Part shown: positions 7,037 through 12,319 of the stretch, one piece after another
How the letters are laid out: each line of letters begins with the position of its first letter
Numbering within the stretch: the first letter of the stretch is position 1
Assembly: GCA_023300255.1 (NCBI GenBank)
Contig: JALZWC010000532.1
Location: forward strand, 1-12,319
Length of the DNA: 12,319 bases
From: Saprospiraceae bacterium
GTDB taxonomy: Bacteria; Bacteroidota; Bacteroidia; Chitinophagales; Saprospiraceae
Direction of reading: 5' to 3'
Notes under the pieces: model-generated
What the model saw: only the letters and a program-made list of their open reading frames with translations
Databases searched by the model: none
What the model was told of the DNA's origin: nothing
Made by a program: the position numbers and the translations under genes

Positions 7037-7106
7037 TTCTATTTTTATTTCCTTCAAATTCTGATTTGTAAAAAATCAGATAGATACCAAATAAGGATTT
7101 ATATTT

Positions 7107-7202
7107 TTATCGGTTCTTCTTCTTATGTCTGTTTTTACGAAGGCGCTTTTTACGCTTATGTGTCGCAATCTTATGTCTTTTTCTTTTTTTACCGCAAGGC
7201 AT
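7107..7202 (-). CDS. AURKAIP1/COX24-domain protein, bS22/mS38-like small ribosomal protein
   Basis: A 31-residue ORF starting MPCGKKRKRHKIATHK and ending KNRHKKKNR. Twenty-one of its residues are Lys, Arg or His. It closely matches my recollection of the very short AURKAIP1/COX24-domain proteins found throughout Bacteroidota (typical start MPSGKKRKRHKMATHKRKK). The domain is shared with mitochondrial ribosomal protein mS38 and mycobacterial bS22, which bind 16S-type rRNA in the small subunit near the decoding centre and the inter-subunit bridge. The likely role is therefore a structural peptide of the 30S subunit, which is inference by homology. It lies 91 bp after the TPR gene on the same strand and is followed by a strong terminator. 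Placement near the RNase G and HU genes recurs in the phylum, to my knowledge. It falls below usual ORF length cutoffs. Confidence 0.85.
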   Translation of the reverse strand: MPCGKKRKRHKIATHKRKKRLRKNRHKKKNR

Positions 7203-7230
7203 ATTTTAAAACTTTAGTATATTAAATAAA

Positions 7231-7254
7231 TTTTGGAATATTTTTTTTCCAAAA
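7231..7254 (-). terminator. Hairpin between TPR gene and the 31-residue protein gene
   Basis: A perfect 8-bp inverted repeat, TTTTGGAA (7231-7238) and TTCCAAAA (7247-7254), has an 8-nt T-rich loop. It lies 40 bases beyond the TPR stop and is followed on the minus strand by TTTATTTAATA. It could terminate the TPR transcript or attenuate read-through into the small basic gene. The stem is AT-rich and only moderately stable. Confidence 0.4.
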
Positions 7255-7293
7255 CAAAAATTGTCATCTTTTTATCGCAGTCCATACCAACAA

Positions 7294-8070
7294 TTATTTA
7301 CATTGTTTTCGATAAGAAGCTGCTTGGACCATATCTCCTAAGCCTTCATATGCTTTTGATAAAAGGCAATAAGCAGATGTGTTTTCAGGGGCAATCTTGA
7401 TGACTTTTGTCAATCTTTCAATTGATTTTTCATACTGGCCTGTCTGAAGTCCTAATCTACCCAAATTAAATAACACTAGTGGATCATCTGGATATTGCTT
7501 ATCATAATCTAGCAACATCAGAATTCCTTTCATCACATTCTCTTGAGGAGGTCGTTCTACATAACACAACGCTAAATTTACTTTCGACTGCATATCCTTA
7601 GGATCTAAAGATATAGCATTTTCAAAAGCAGAAACAGCTTTGTCCATTGAATAATCTTTTACCTTTTCCTCAAACTTTCCTTTGAAAGTTGCGGCAAAAG
7701 AAGTTCCTGTAATAGACCACGCATTCACTGTATTATCAATTAAAGCGATTTGTTCTGCGTAAAATCCTGCAATATGAGGTTGTCCATATTCGTACCACTT
7801 ACCAGAGAGTTGTTTAAACAACTCTACTTTCAAACTATCCGAAGAAGCAGTTTCAATTTCTTTTTCCAAAGCTATTAATAACGCTGCTTGATTAGGGGAA
7901 AGTGTACTTTGAACATCTCGAATTAAATTCGAAATATCTGTATTTTGAGTAGATAAAGCTCTATTTCTTTCAATAGAGTTGAACTCTTTAGGTTTAGTAT
8001 TAAGTCCGAAGTACAAGAGACTGAAAAGCCCCAAGCCCATCATTATTAAAATGGATTGTAGCTTTGGCAT
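7294..8070 (-). CDS. Membrane-anchored TPR protein
   Basis: A 258-residue protein with one N-terminal hydrophobic segment (about 5-22) that is probably an uncleaved anchor or signal, with the rest outside the cytoplasm. The C-terminal half carries tetratricopeptide repeats: about 143-172 (AVSAFENAISLDPKD...), about 197-229 (LVLFNLGRLGLQTGQYEKS...IKIAPEN) and about 231-256 (AYCLLSKAYEGLGD...). TPR units mediate protein-protein contacts, and no enzymatic domain is visible. The start at 8070 has a very good promoter -7 element about 30 bases upstream, which supports both the start and separate transcription from HU. A TPR gene between HU and rng is a recurring Bacteroidota arrangement as far as I recall, but no function is established for it. 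Confidence 0.8.
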   Translation of the reverse strand: MPKLQSILIMMGLGLFSLLYFGLNTKPKEFNSIERNRALSTQNTDISNLIRDVQSTLSPNQAALLIALEKEIETASSDSLKVELFKQLSGKWYEYGQPHIAGFYAEQIALIDNTVNAWSITGTSFAATFKGKFEEKVKDYSMDKAVSAFENAISLDPKDMQSKVNLALCYVERPPQENVMKGILMLLDYDKQYPDDPLVLFNLGRLGLQTGQYEKSIERLTKVIKIAPENTSAYCLLSKAYEGLGDMVQAASYRKQCK

Positions 8071-8098
8071 TATTCTTAACTTTTTTCAGAAATAGTGC

Positions 8099-8107
8099 GC
8101 AAATTTA
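8099..8107 (-). promoter_or_regulatory. Promoter -7 element for the TPR gene (TAAATTTGC)
   Basis: The minus strand reads TAAATTTGC, a perfect match to the extended Bacteroidota -7 motif TAnnTTTGC. Transcription would begin near 8092 and give a leader of about 20 bases before the ATG at 8070. No convincing TTTG was seen at -33. Confidence 0.5.
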
Positions 8108-8149
8108 CAAAAAATATACTGAATTAGCTACCTACTATACGTTTAATTA

Positions 8150-8182
8150 GTAAAAAAACAGTTCACTTAAGCTCTTTTTTAC
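8150..8182 (-). terminator. Probable HU terminator
   Basis: GTAAAAAA (8150-8157) and TTTTTTAC (8175-8182) form the outer arms of an imperfect hairpin whose centre (AGTTCACTTAAGCT) pairs weakly. Read on the minus strand it starts at the HU stop codon and ends in a run of seven T. It is terminator-like but AT-rich and could also simply be A/T tracts. Confidence 0.35.
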
Positions 8183-8502
8183 ATGCGTCCACTCTCATCT
8201 GATGATGAATCTGGTAAAGCAGATACATTCCCCTTTACATGCTCGACAAAAACTTTAGCAGGCTTAAATGCAGGAATATAGTGTTCTGGTATCTCTATAG
8301 CAACATTCTTTTTAATGTGTCGTCCTATCTTTCTAGCTCTTTTCTTCACGACAAAAGAACCAAATCCTCTGATGTACACATTTTCACCTTCAGATAAAGA
8401 CATTTTCACCTCTTTAAAGAAAGATTCCAAAGCGACCAATACATCCACTTTCGCAATTCCTGTTTTTTCTGAAATGGCAGCTACTAAATCTGCTTTTCTC
8501 AT
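8179..8502 (-). CDS. HU family DNA-binding protein
   Basis: A small basic nucleoid protein that binds and bends DNA as a dimer. Of its 107 residues, the first 90 or so form the HU/IHF core: an N-terminal helical pair (MRKADLVAAISEKTG...), the hallmark GFGSF turn (46-50), the beta arm (about 53-76, with RARKIGRHIKKN in place of the E. coli arm sequence) and IPAFKPAKVF (76-85) leading into the last helix. The arm and IPAFKPAK are typical of Bacteroidota HU proteins. Residues 92-107 form a short Ser/Asp-rich tail beyond the usual 90-residue length, probably disordered. The ATG at 8502 matches the family start exactly. A candidate -7 element lies at 8558-8566. Whether it is alpha or beta HU has no meaning here, as these genes form their own group. 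Confidence 0.93.
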   Translation of the reverse strand: MRKADLVAAISEKTGIAKVDVLVALESFFKEVKMSLSEGENVYIRGFGSFVVKKRARKIGRHIKKNVAIEIPEHYIPAFKPAKVFVEHVKGNVSALPDSSSDESGRM

Positions 8503-8792
8503 ATTATGGACTGGTTTATAATAAGTTATAAATATTAATATACTTCATTAGAAAGCGGCAAATTTCGTTTAAATTTTCTTTAGTTGAAAGAAAATCTAAT
8601 TTTTTTTTACCTAAAAAAGGAAATCAATTACTAGAATTAGGTTTTATTGCAGTTTGATTATCAAGTTTTTATAAGTTTATAAAATCTTTCTTTATTAAAA
8701 ACAACCTTCTTTCTAGTTTAAATTATTAGATTCCCAATAATTTCCATACGGAGCATTTTACTCCTTGTTACTTTTTATATCATTGCTTTACT

Positions 8793-8800
8793 TAACTTTG
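8793..8800 (+). promoter_or_regulatory. Promoter -7 element upstream of yicC (TAACTTTG)
   Basis: TAACTTTG exactly fits the Bacteroidota TAnnTTTG motif, and a TTG at 8765-8767 could serve as the -33 element, although the 25-base spacing is slightly long. Transcription would start near 8807, leaving a leader of about 170 nt before the yicC ATG. Confidence 0.4.
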
Positions 8801-8824
8801 TAGATTATAGTTAGTTTTTTGAGT

Positions 8825-8859
8825 AAATAAAGATTATATATGCTATTTTATCTTTATTT
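8825..8859 (+). promoter_or_regulatory. 10-bp inverted repeat in the yicC leader
   Basis: AAATAAAGAT (8825-8834) and ATCTTTATTT (8850-8859) are perfect inverted copies separated by 15 bases. If the promoter at 8793-8800 is used, this would be a hairpin starting about 18 nt into the transcript. As DNA it could be a dimer-binding operator. There is no direct evidence for either. Confidence 0.4.
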
Positions 8860-8974
8860 GTAAAAAAGAACGAAATAGCTTTTATCGCCTAGTAATTTTC
8901 TAACATATAGGCTCGTTCGCCGTTTATCGTACTTAATCAACAAATTTTAAATACTCCAAAAAATAATATTCTAT

Positions 8975-9850
8975 ATGCTTTTATCTATGACAGGCTTTGG
9001 TCGGGCAACTGCTTCTTTTGAAGAAAAAGACATTTCAGTTGAGGTTCGATCTTTAAATAGCAAATTCACGGACGTTCGTATTAAAATTCCTCAAAACTAC
9101 CGAGAGAAAGAGCCTGTTCTAAGAAAAATATTAGGTGATAAGATCAAAAGAGGCAAAATAGAATTGAATCTGGATATCACTTCTCCTGATGGAGATGAGT
9201 CTTTTGCATTAAACGCAACGCTTCTAAAAAAATACTATCGAGAATTAACTGCGATTGCAGAGGAACTAAATATGCCTAAAAGCGATTTATTACCTGCGAT
9301 ACTAAGGTTACCAAATGTTGTTGCTACTTCTGGAAAGGAGATTAACGAAGAAGAATGGAATGTTATCCAAGAAGTATTACATAAAGCACTAGAGAATTTT
9401 ACAAGTTTCAGAAAGGAAGAAGGTAAAGTGTTAGAAACAGATTTAATATTGCGAATCAACAATATCCAAAAATACCTAACAGCTATTCCTCCATTTGAAG
9501 AAGAGCGGGTTGTAAAATTAAGAGCCAAGCTTTTAAAGAATTTAGAAGAAAATTTTAGTAAGGATCGAGTTGATCAAAATCGCTACGAGCAAGAAGTTAT
9601 CTATTATTTAGAAAAAATAGATATTACAGAGGAAAAAGTGCGCTTGGGCCAGCATTGCAAATACTTTTTAGAGCAACTCGAAGAAAAGGCTGCAAGTAAA
9701 GGCAGAAAACTAAGTTTTATTAGCCAAGAAATAGGTAGAGAAATTAATACTTTAGGAGCGAAGGCTTACTCTTCGGATATTCAGAAATTAGTCGTCAAAA
9801 TGAAAGACGATTTAGAGAAGGTAAAAGAACAAATCGCTAACTCTGTTTAA
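8975..9850 (+). CDS. yicC: YicC/YloC family endoribonuclease
   Basis: A 291-residue member of the YicC/YloC family. In E. coli YicC is an endoribonuclease that affects small RNAs such as RyhB, and it forms a closed ring-like oligomer. The N-terminal signature MTGFGRA (5-11) with SVEVRSLNSKF (21-31), the middle KIDITEEKVRLGQH (214-227) and the highly conserved C-terminal block (GRKLSFISQEIGREINTLG, 243-261, then AKA) are all present, and length is normal. The ATG at 8975 gives the MLLSMTGFG start common in this phylum. gmk follows on the same strand, an arrangement conserved in many bacteria, but here a 130-bp repeat cluster starts immediately after the yicC stop and separates the two. The gene probably has its own promoter in the 472-bp upstream region. 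Confidence 0.92.
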   Translation: MLLSMTGFGRATASFEEKDISVEVRSLNSKFTDVRIKIPQNYREKEPVLRKILGDKIKRGKIELNLDITSPDGDESFALNATLLKKYYRELTAIAEELNMPKSDLLPAILRLPNVVATSGKEINEEEWNVIQEVLHKALENFTSFRKEEGKVLETDLILRINNIQKYLTAIPPFEEERVVKLRAKLLKNLEENFSKDRVDQNRYEQEVIYYLEKIDITEEKVRLGQHCKYFLEQLEEKAASKGRKLSFISQEIGREINTLGAKAYSSDIQKLVVKMKDDLEKVKEQIANSV

Positions 9851-9976
9851 GAAGTCAGATCGCTACGCTGTCAGTGGTCAGATCGCTACGCTGTCAGATG
9901 CTAGAGCTGGTCAACACCATAAGTCTGACTTCTGACAATGAAATGGTCTGACTTCTGACCTCTCAGACTGACCTCT
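9851..9976. repeat. GTCAGA/TCTGAC repeat cluster between yicC and gmk
   Basis: This starts at the base after the yicC stop. A 21-bp unit beginning GTCAGATCGCTACGC occurs twice in direct orientation (9854-9874 and 9877-9897), and the second copy continues with ATGCTAGA to 9905. A segment of TCTGAC units (9924-9957) is nearly the reverse complement of 12064-12097 (33 of 34 bases). Further TCTGAC/GACC units run to about 9976. The cluster is non-coding and its composition differs from its surroundings. Confidence 0.85.
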
Positions 9977-9994
9977 AAAAAAAGTATTCAGCTA

Positions 9995-10669
9995 ATGGGA
10001 AAGATGATAATTATGACCGCTCCTTCTGGAGCCGGGAAAACCACAATTGTAAAGCATTTATTAGAAAAAATGGACCGTTTGTCTTTTTCTGTTTCTGCCA
10101 CTACTAGAGCACCTAGAAAAGGAGAGGTCGATGGTAAGGATTATTATTTCTTATCAGAAAAAAAATTCCGGAAAAAAATAGAAAAAGGTGCCTTTGCCGA
10201 ATGGGAAGAAGTTTACCCTGGCAAATATTATGGTACGCTAAAAAAAGAGATAAAGCGAGTTTGGAAAGAAGGAAAGGATATCGTGTTTGATATTGAAGTT
10301 AAAGGTGCCACCAATATTAAAAGGATTTATGAAGATAAAGCACTAGCTATTTTCATAAAACCTCCTTCAATAGAAGAGTTATTGAATAGGCTACAAAAAA
10401 GGGATACAGAAAGCACTAGTAGTATTAAAGAAAGAATTAATAGGGCCAAGGAAGAAATGACTTATCAAAACAATTTCGATGTAATATTAATCAACGATGT
10501 ACTCCCTATCGCATTAATCGAAGCAGCAGAGATTGTTCAAAATTTTCTTACCCAAGCAGCAGCGACGAAAGTTGCAAAAGAGACAAAAAAGAAGAAAGAT
10601 AAAAAGAAGAGGAAAGGGAAGAAAAAAGAGGGAAAATCAGTAAAAAAGAAGTCTAAAAAAAAAGATTAA
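9995..10669 (+). CDS. gmk: Guanylate kinase with lysine-rich C-terminal tail
   Basis: This cytosolic enzyme transfers phosphate from ATP to GMP (or dGMP), giving GDP for nucleotide and ppGpp metabolism. The P-loop APSGAGKTT (9-17) and the GMP-binding region, with SATTRAPRKGEVDGKDYYF (34-52) and the YYGT motif (78-81), are complete. DIEVKGA (99-105) and the lid region near RDTES...RINRA (136-151) are also intact, so it should be active. The kinase domain ends near residue 188. Residues 192-224 are an added tail in which 20 of 33 residues are Lys and one is Arg, absent from typical guanylate kinases of about 190-205 residues. The tail is encoded by a nearly pure purine tract with long A-runs. 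The ATG at 9995 matches the family start. apaG follows after 52 bases and is likely cotranscribed. Confidence 0.94.
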   Translation: MGKMIIMTAPSGAGKTTIVKHLLEKMDRLSFSVSATTRAPRKGEVDGKDYYFLSEKKFRKKIEKGAFAEWEEVYPGKYYGTLKKEIKRVWKEGKDIVFDIEVKGATNIKRIYEDKALAIFIKPPSIEELLNRLQKRDTESTSSIKERINRAKEEMTYQNNFDVILINDVLPIALIEAAEIVQNFLTQAAATKVAKETKKKKDKKKRKGKKKEGKSVKKKSKKKD

Positions 10670-10721
10670 AAAGATAAAAGATTCTACCGATATTAATTGG
10701 TAATCAAAACAAGAATAAACC

Positions 10722-11114
10722 ATGCAACCTAAACAGCTTGTCACACAAGGAATTCAAGTGAGCGTTTTACAAGAATACAAAGAACACCTTTCTACTCCTG
10801 AAACAAGTAAATTCATTTATGCTTACCACATCACTATAGAAAATGTGGGCGAATCAACCATGCAGCTACTACGTAGACATTGGTTCATACAAGATTCCTT
10901 AGGGCCTATTAGAGAAGTCGAAGGGCCAGGAGTAGTAGGACAAACACCTATTCTAAAACCAGGAGACAAATTCAATTATGATTCTTGGACAGAAATGGAA
11001 ACCACCATTGGCAGGATGTATGGTTTTTTTACTTTCCAAAAAGATCCTAGCAATGAATTGGTGGAAGTAGCCATCCCTTCATTTGAATTAGTCACTTCCT
11101 TTAAATCAAATTAA
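10722..11114 (+). CDS. apaG: ApaG domain protein
   Basis: A 130-residue single-domain protein of the ApaG (DUF525) family, which folds as a fibronectin-III-like beta sandwich. It matches the family from IQVSVLQEYK (11-20) through IYAYHITIENVG (32-43), RRHWFIQDSLG (51-61), EGPGVVGQTPILKPGDKF (67-84) and the YGFFTF strand (100-105). The GxGxxG-like GPGVVG (68-73) is typical. The biochemical role is unsettled: the name comes from the apaGH locus of enterics, and a link to Co2+/Mg2+ resistance has been reported, but there is no apaH here. It lies 52 bases after gmk, and its stop codon is followed by the rsgA TTG start after a 2-base gap, so it is probably translated together with rsgA. Confidence 0.92.
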   Translation: MQPKQLVTQGIQVSVLQEYKEHLSTPETSKFIYAYHITIENVGESTMQLLRRHWFIQDSLGPIREVEGPGVVGQTPILKPGDKFNYDSWTEMETTIGRMYGFFTFQKDPSNELVEVAIPSFELVTSFKSN

Positions 11115-11116
11115 AT

Positions 11117-12061
11117 TTGCAAGAAGGTATAGTCATTAGATCCACTGGTAGTTGGTACTTAGTTAGAACAAAAGATGGAACAATTTATAAGAGCCGAATC
11201 ATTGGTAAATTTAGATTAAATGGTAAAAAATTAACGAATCCTGTAGCAGTTGGGGATCAAGTAATGATAGCCGCAGAAAAGGATGATACTGCCCAAATAA
11301 AAAAAATTCTTCCTCGTCAAAATTACGTCGTTCGACAGTCGCCTCGAAAAAAACATTTCCTACATCTTATCGCTAGTAATATAGATCAAGCTATTCTTTT
11401 TATTACTGTCGCTCAACCTAAACTCAAACAAGGATTTATTGATCGGTTTCTATTAATGATGGAACCTCATAATATTCCGACGGCTATTGTCTTTAATAAA
11501 GCAGATGTCTATGATGAGGAAGATATGCGAATTTATGAGGTCATGGAATATATTTATGAAGCGATTGGCTATAAAGTGTTATTGACTTCAGCGGAAACAG
11601 GTCAAGGTATGGAAGAGTTAAAAAACCTGTTAAAAGATAAAATCACTTTACTAAGTGGACAATCGGGTGTTGGCAAATCTACCGCCTTAAACGCCTTGCA
11701 ACCAGAGCTTGATCTAAAGACAGGAGAAATTTCTGATTATAGTGGAAAAGGACAGCATACTACGACTTTTGCGGAAATGCATCCACTAGATTTTGGAGGC
11801 GATGTAATAGATACCCCTGGTATCAAAACATTAGCTTTTACGAATCTAGAGCCGATGGATGTAGCACACAATTTTCGAGAATTCTTTTTAGCATCCAAAG
11901 ATTGTAAATTCCACGATTGCTCCCACCGTAATGAACCGAAATGCGCTGTTAAAGAGGGTATTGAAGGAGGTACTATCAGTGAATTGCGTTACTTAAATTA
12001 TATACAAATTTTAGAAGAGATAGAAGATCAGAACTATTGGGAACGGCATACTGATTTTTAA
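11117..12061 (+). CDS. rsgA: Small ribosomal subunit biogenesis GTPase RsgA
   Basis: A 314-residue circularly permuted GTPase that checks and matures the 30S subunit late in assembly. The order is an N-terminal OB fold (about 1-70, GIVIRSTGSWYLVRTKDG), then the G domain with motifs in permuted order: FNKAD (G4, 126-130), TSA (G5, 157-159), GQSGVGKST (G1, 181-189), GKGQHTTT (G2, 210-217) and DTPG (G3, 232-235). The C-terminal zinc site is C263, C268, H270 and C276, then a helical end. All key residues are present. The start is TTG: an in-frame stop lies five codons upstream with no ATG between, and the residues fit the family N-terminus. It is separated by 2 bases from apaG, which suggests translational coupling. 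The stop codon is immediately followed by the same repeat family found after yicC. Confidence 0.94.
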   Translation: MQEGIVIRSTGSWYLVRTKDGTIYKSRIIGKFRLNGKKLTNPVAVGDQVMIAAEKDDTAQIKKILPRQNYVVRQSPRKKHFLHLIASNIDQAILFITVAQPKLKQGFIDRFLLMMEPHNIPTAIVFNKADVYDEEDMRIYEVMEYIYEAIGYKVLLTSAETGQGMEELKNLLKDKITLLSGQSGVGKSTALNALQPELDLKTGEISDYSGKGQHTTTFAEMHPLDFGGDVIDTPGIKTLAFTNLEPMDVAHNFREFFLASKDCKFHDCSHRNEPKCAVKEGIEGGTISELRYLNYIQILEEIEDQNYWERHTDF

Positions 12062-12063
12062 AG

Positions 12064-12120
12064 CAGAAGTCAGACCATTTCATTGTCAGAGGTCAGATCG
12101 CTGCGCTGTCAGATGCTAGA
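12064..12120. repeat. GTCAGA/TCTGAC repeat after rsgA
   Basis: Bases 12064-12097 are the near-perfect inverted counterpart (33 of 34) of 9924-9957. The overlapping segment 12092-12120 is a direct copy (28 of 29) of 9877-9905. It begins 2 bases past the rsgA stop. With the cluster at 9851-9976 it brackets gmk-apaG-rsgA. Confidence 0.85.
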
Positions 12121-12152
12121 CTAAAAATGGGATGAAACTTGAAGAAAATTGG

Positions 12153-12218
12153 CACGCAGAAGCCGCAGAATACCGCAGAAAAAATATTTAATTCTGTGCT
12201 TTCTGCGCTTTCTGCGTG
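12153..12218. repeat. Palindromic repeat, CACGCAGAA type, copy 2
   Basis: A 66-bp imperfect palindrome. The left arm has three CGCAGAA units (from 12153) and the right arm three TTCTGCG/TTCTGTG units ending in TTCTGCGTG (to 12218), with an AT-rich centre. It is of the same type as 4486-4559. The remaining bases up to 12319 contain no supported gene; the window ends before any ORF can be judged. Confidence 0.7.
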
Positions 12219-12319
12219 ATACGTAACTTTTCGGTAATTTATCCTATCCCTATTCTCTACTATCGCCTCTCTATTCTTTAAAAAAGCACCTACCCAAACG
12301 CATCCAACTCCACCACCAA

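Larger units (their letters stand above)
6348..7106. other. 759-bp gene-free region with many hairpins
   Basis: No ORF longer than about 15 codons with a credible start was found on either strand, and no tRNA, tmRNA, SRP RNA or RNase P RNA motif was recognised. Inverted repeats seen are CAAAA/TTTTG (6446-6462), GGAATA/TATTCC (6472-6489), CAAACT-GGG-AGTTTG (6704-6718), GGAGTAAT/ATTACTCC (6877-6912), AATAACCT/AGGTTATT (6959-6996) and a strong terminator-like hairpin (7007-7036). The region must include the rng promoter. The right part may include the 3' end of the upstream minus-strand transcript or a plus-strand small RNA ending at the 7007-7036 hairpin. Confidence 0.6.
8503..8974. promoter_or_regulatory. 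472-bp divergent region between HU and yicC
   Basis: A very AT-rich gap with no supported ORF or RNA gene. It must hold the promoters of HU (leftward) and yicC (rightward). For HU, the minus strand has GAAATTTGC (8558-8566), one base from TAnnTTTGC. For yicC, TAACTTTG (8793-8800) is an exact TAnnTTTG with a TTG 25 bases upstream. A 10-bp inverted repeat lies in the presumed yicC leader. The middle (about 8570-8760) shows only A/T tracts. Confidence 0.55.

Noticed and set aside
9851..9976. CRISPR array
   Set aside because: Units are spaced by only 2 bases or occur inverted, spacers are not of uniform length and no cas gene is near.
12219..12319. Open minus-strand frame at the right edge
   Set aside because: It runs into the palindromic repeats, shows no recognisable domain and is cut by the window edge; it cannot be supported.

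Overview
The window is AT-rich chromosomal DNA from a member of the phylum Bacteroidota, most likely a free-living Saprospira/Cytophaga/Flavobacteria-type organism. Four things point there. A ribonuclease G gene lies near an HU gene and a tiny AURKAIP1/COX24-type basic protein, an arrangement familiar from this phylum. Two putative promoters carry the TAnnTTTG -7 motif of Bacteroidota. Shine-Dalgarno sequences are almost absent in front of the genes. A mevalonate-pathway enzyme sits beside a lipid A gene, which fits a Gram-negative Bacteroidota that makes isoprenoids by the mevalonate route. The genus cannot be fixed from this sequence.

Layout. Bases 1-2320 hold two minus-strand accessory genes: a VWA-domain lipoprotein and an Rpn/PD-(D/E)XK nuclease with a C-terminal octad repeat. 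Bases 2400-4375 run on the plus strand: mvaD (diphosphomevalonate decarboxylase) and an LpxH-type UDP-2,3-diacylglucosamine diphosphatase, separated by a G-rich hairpin repeat. After two degenerate palindromic repeats comes a 76-residue lipoprotein gene whose 3' end overlaps, antisense, the end of rng. Bases 4794-8502 are minus strand and read HU, TPR membrane protein, a 31-residue ribosomal-type protein missed by ordinary ORF length cutoffs, a 759-bp gene-free gap rich in hairpins, then rng. A 472-bp divergent promoter region follows, then a plus-strand block of housekeeping genes: yicC, gmk, apaG, rsgA. The window ends in repeats without another supported gene.

Functional themes. Much of the second half concerns RNA and ribosomes: RNase G (rRNA/mRNA processing), YicC (endoribonuclease), RsgA (30S maturation GTPase) and the bS22/mS38-like protein. 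gmk follows yicC, as in many bacteria. apaG and rsgA are separated by only 2 nt and are probably translationally coupled.

No complete new defence system or CRISPR array was found. The most interesting material is: (1) the 31-residue basic ORF; (2) the hairpin-rich gap upstream of rng, a candidate long leader or ncRNA; (3) the Rpn nuclease with a 4 x 8-residue repeat and a possible internal start; and (4) several families of palindromic repeats beginning right after stop codons, one of which brackets gmk-apaG-rsgA in direct and inverted copies.
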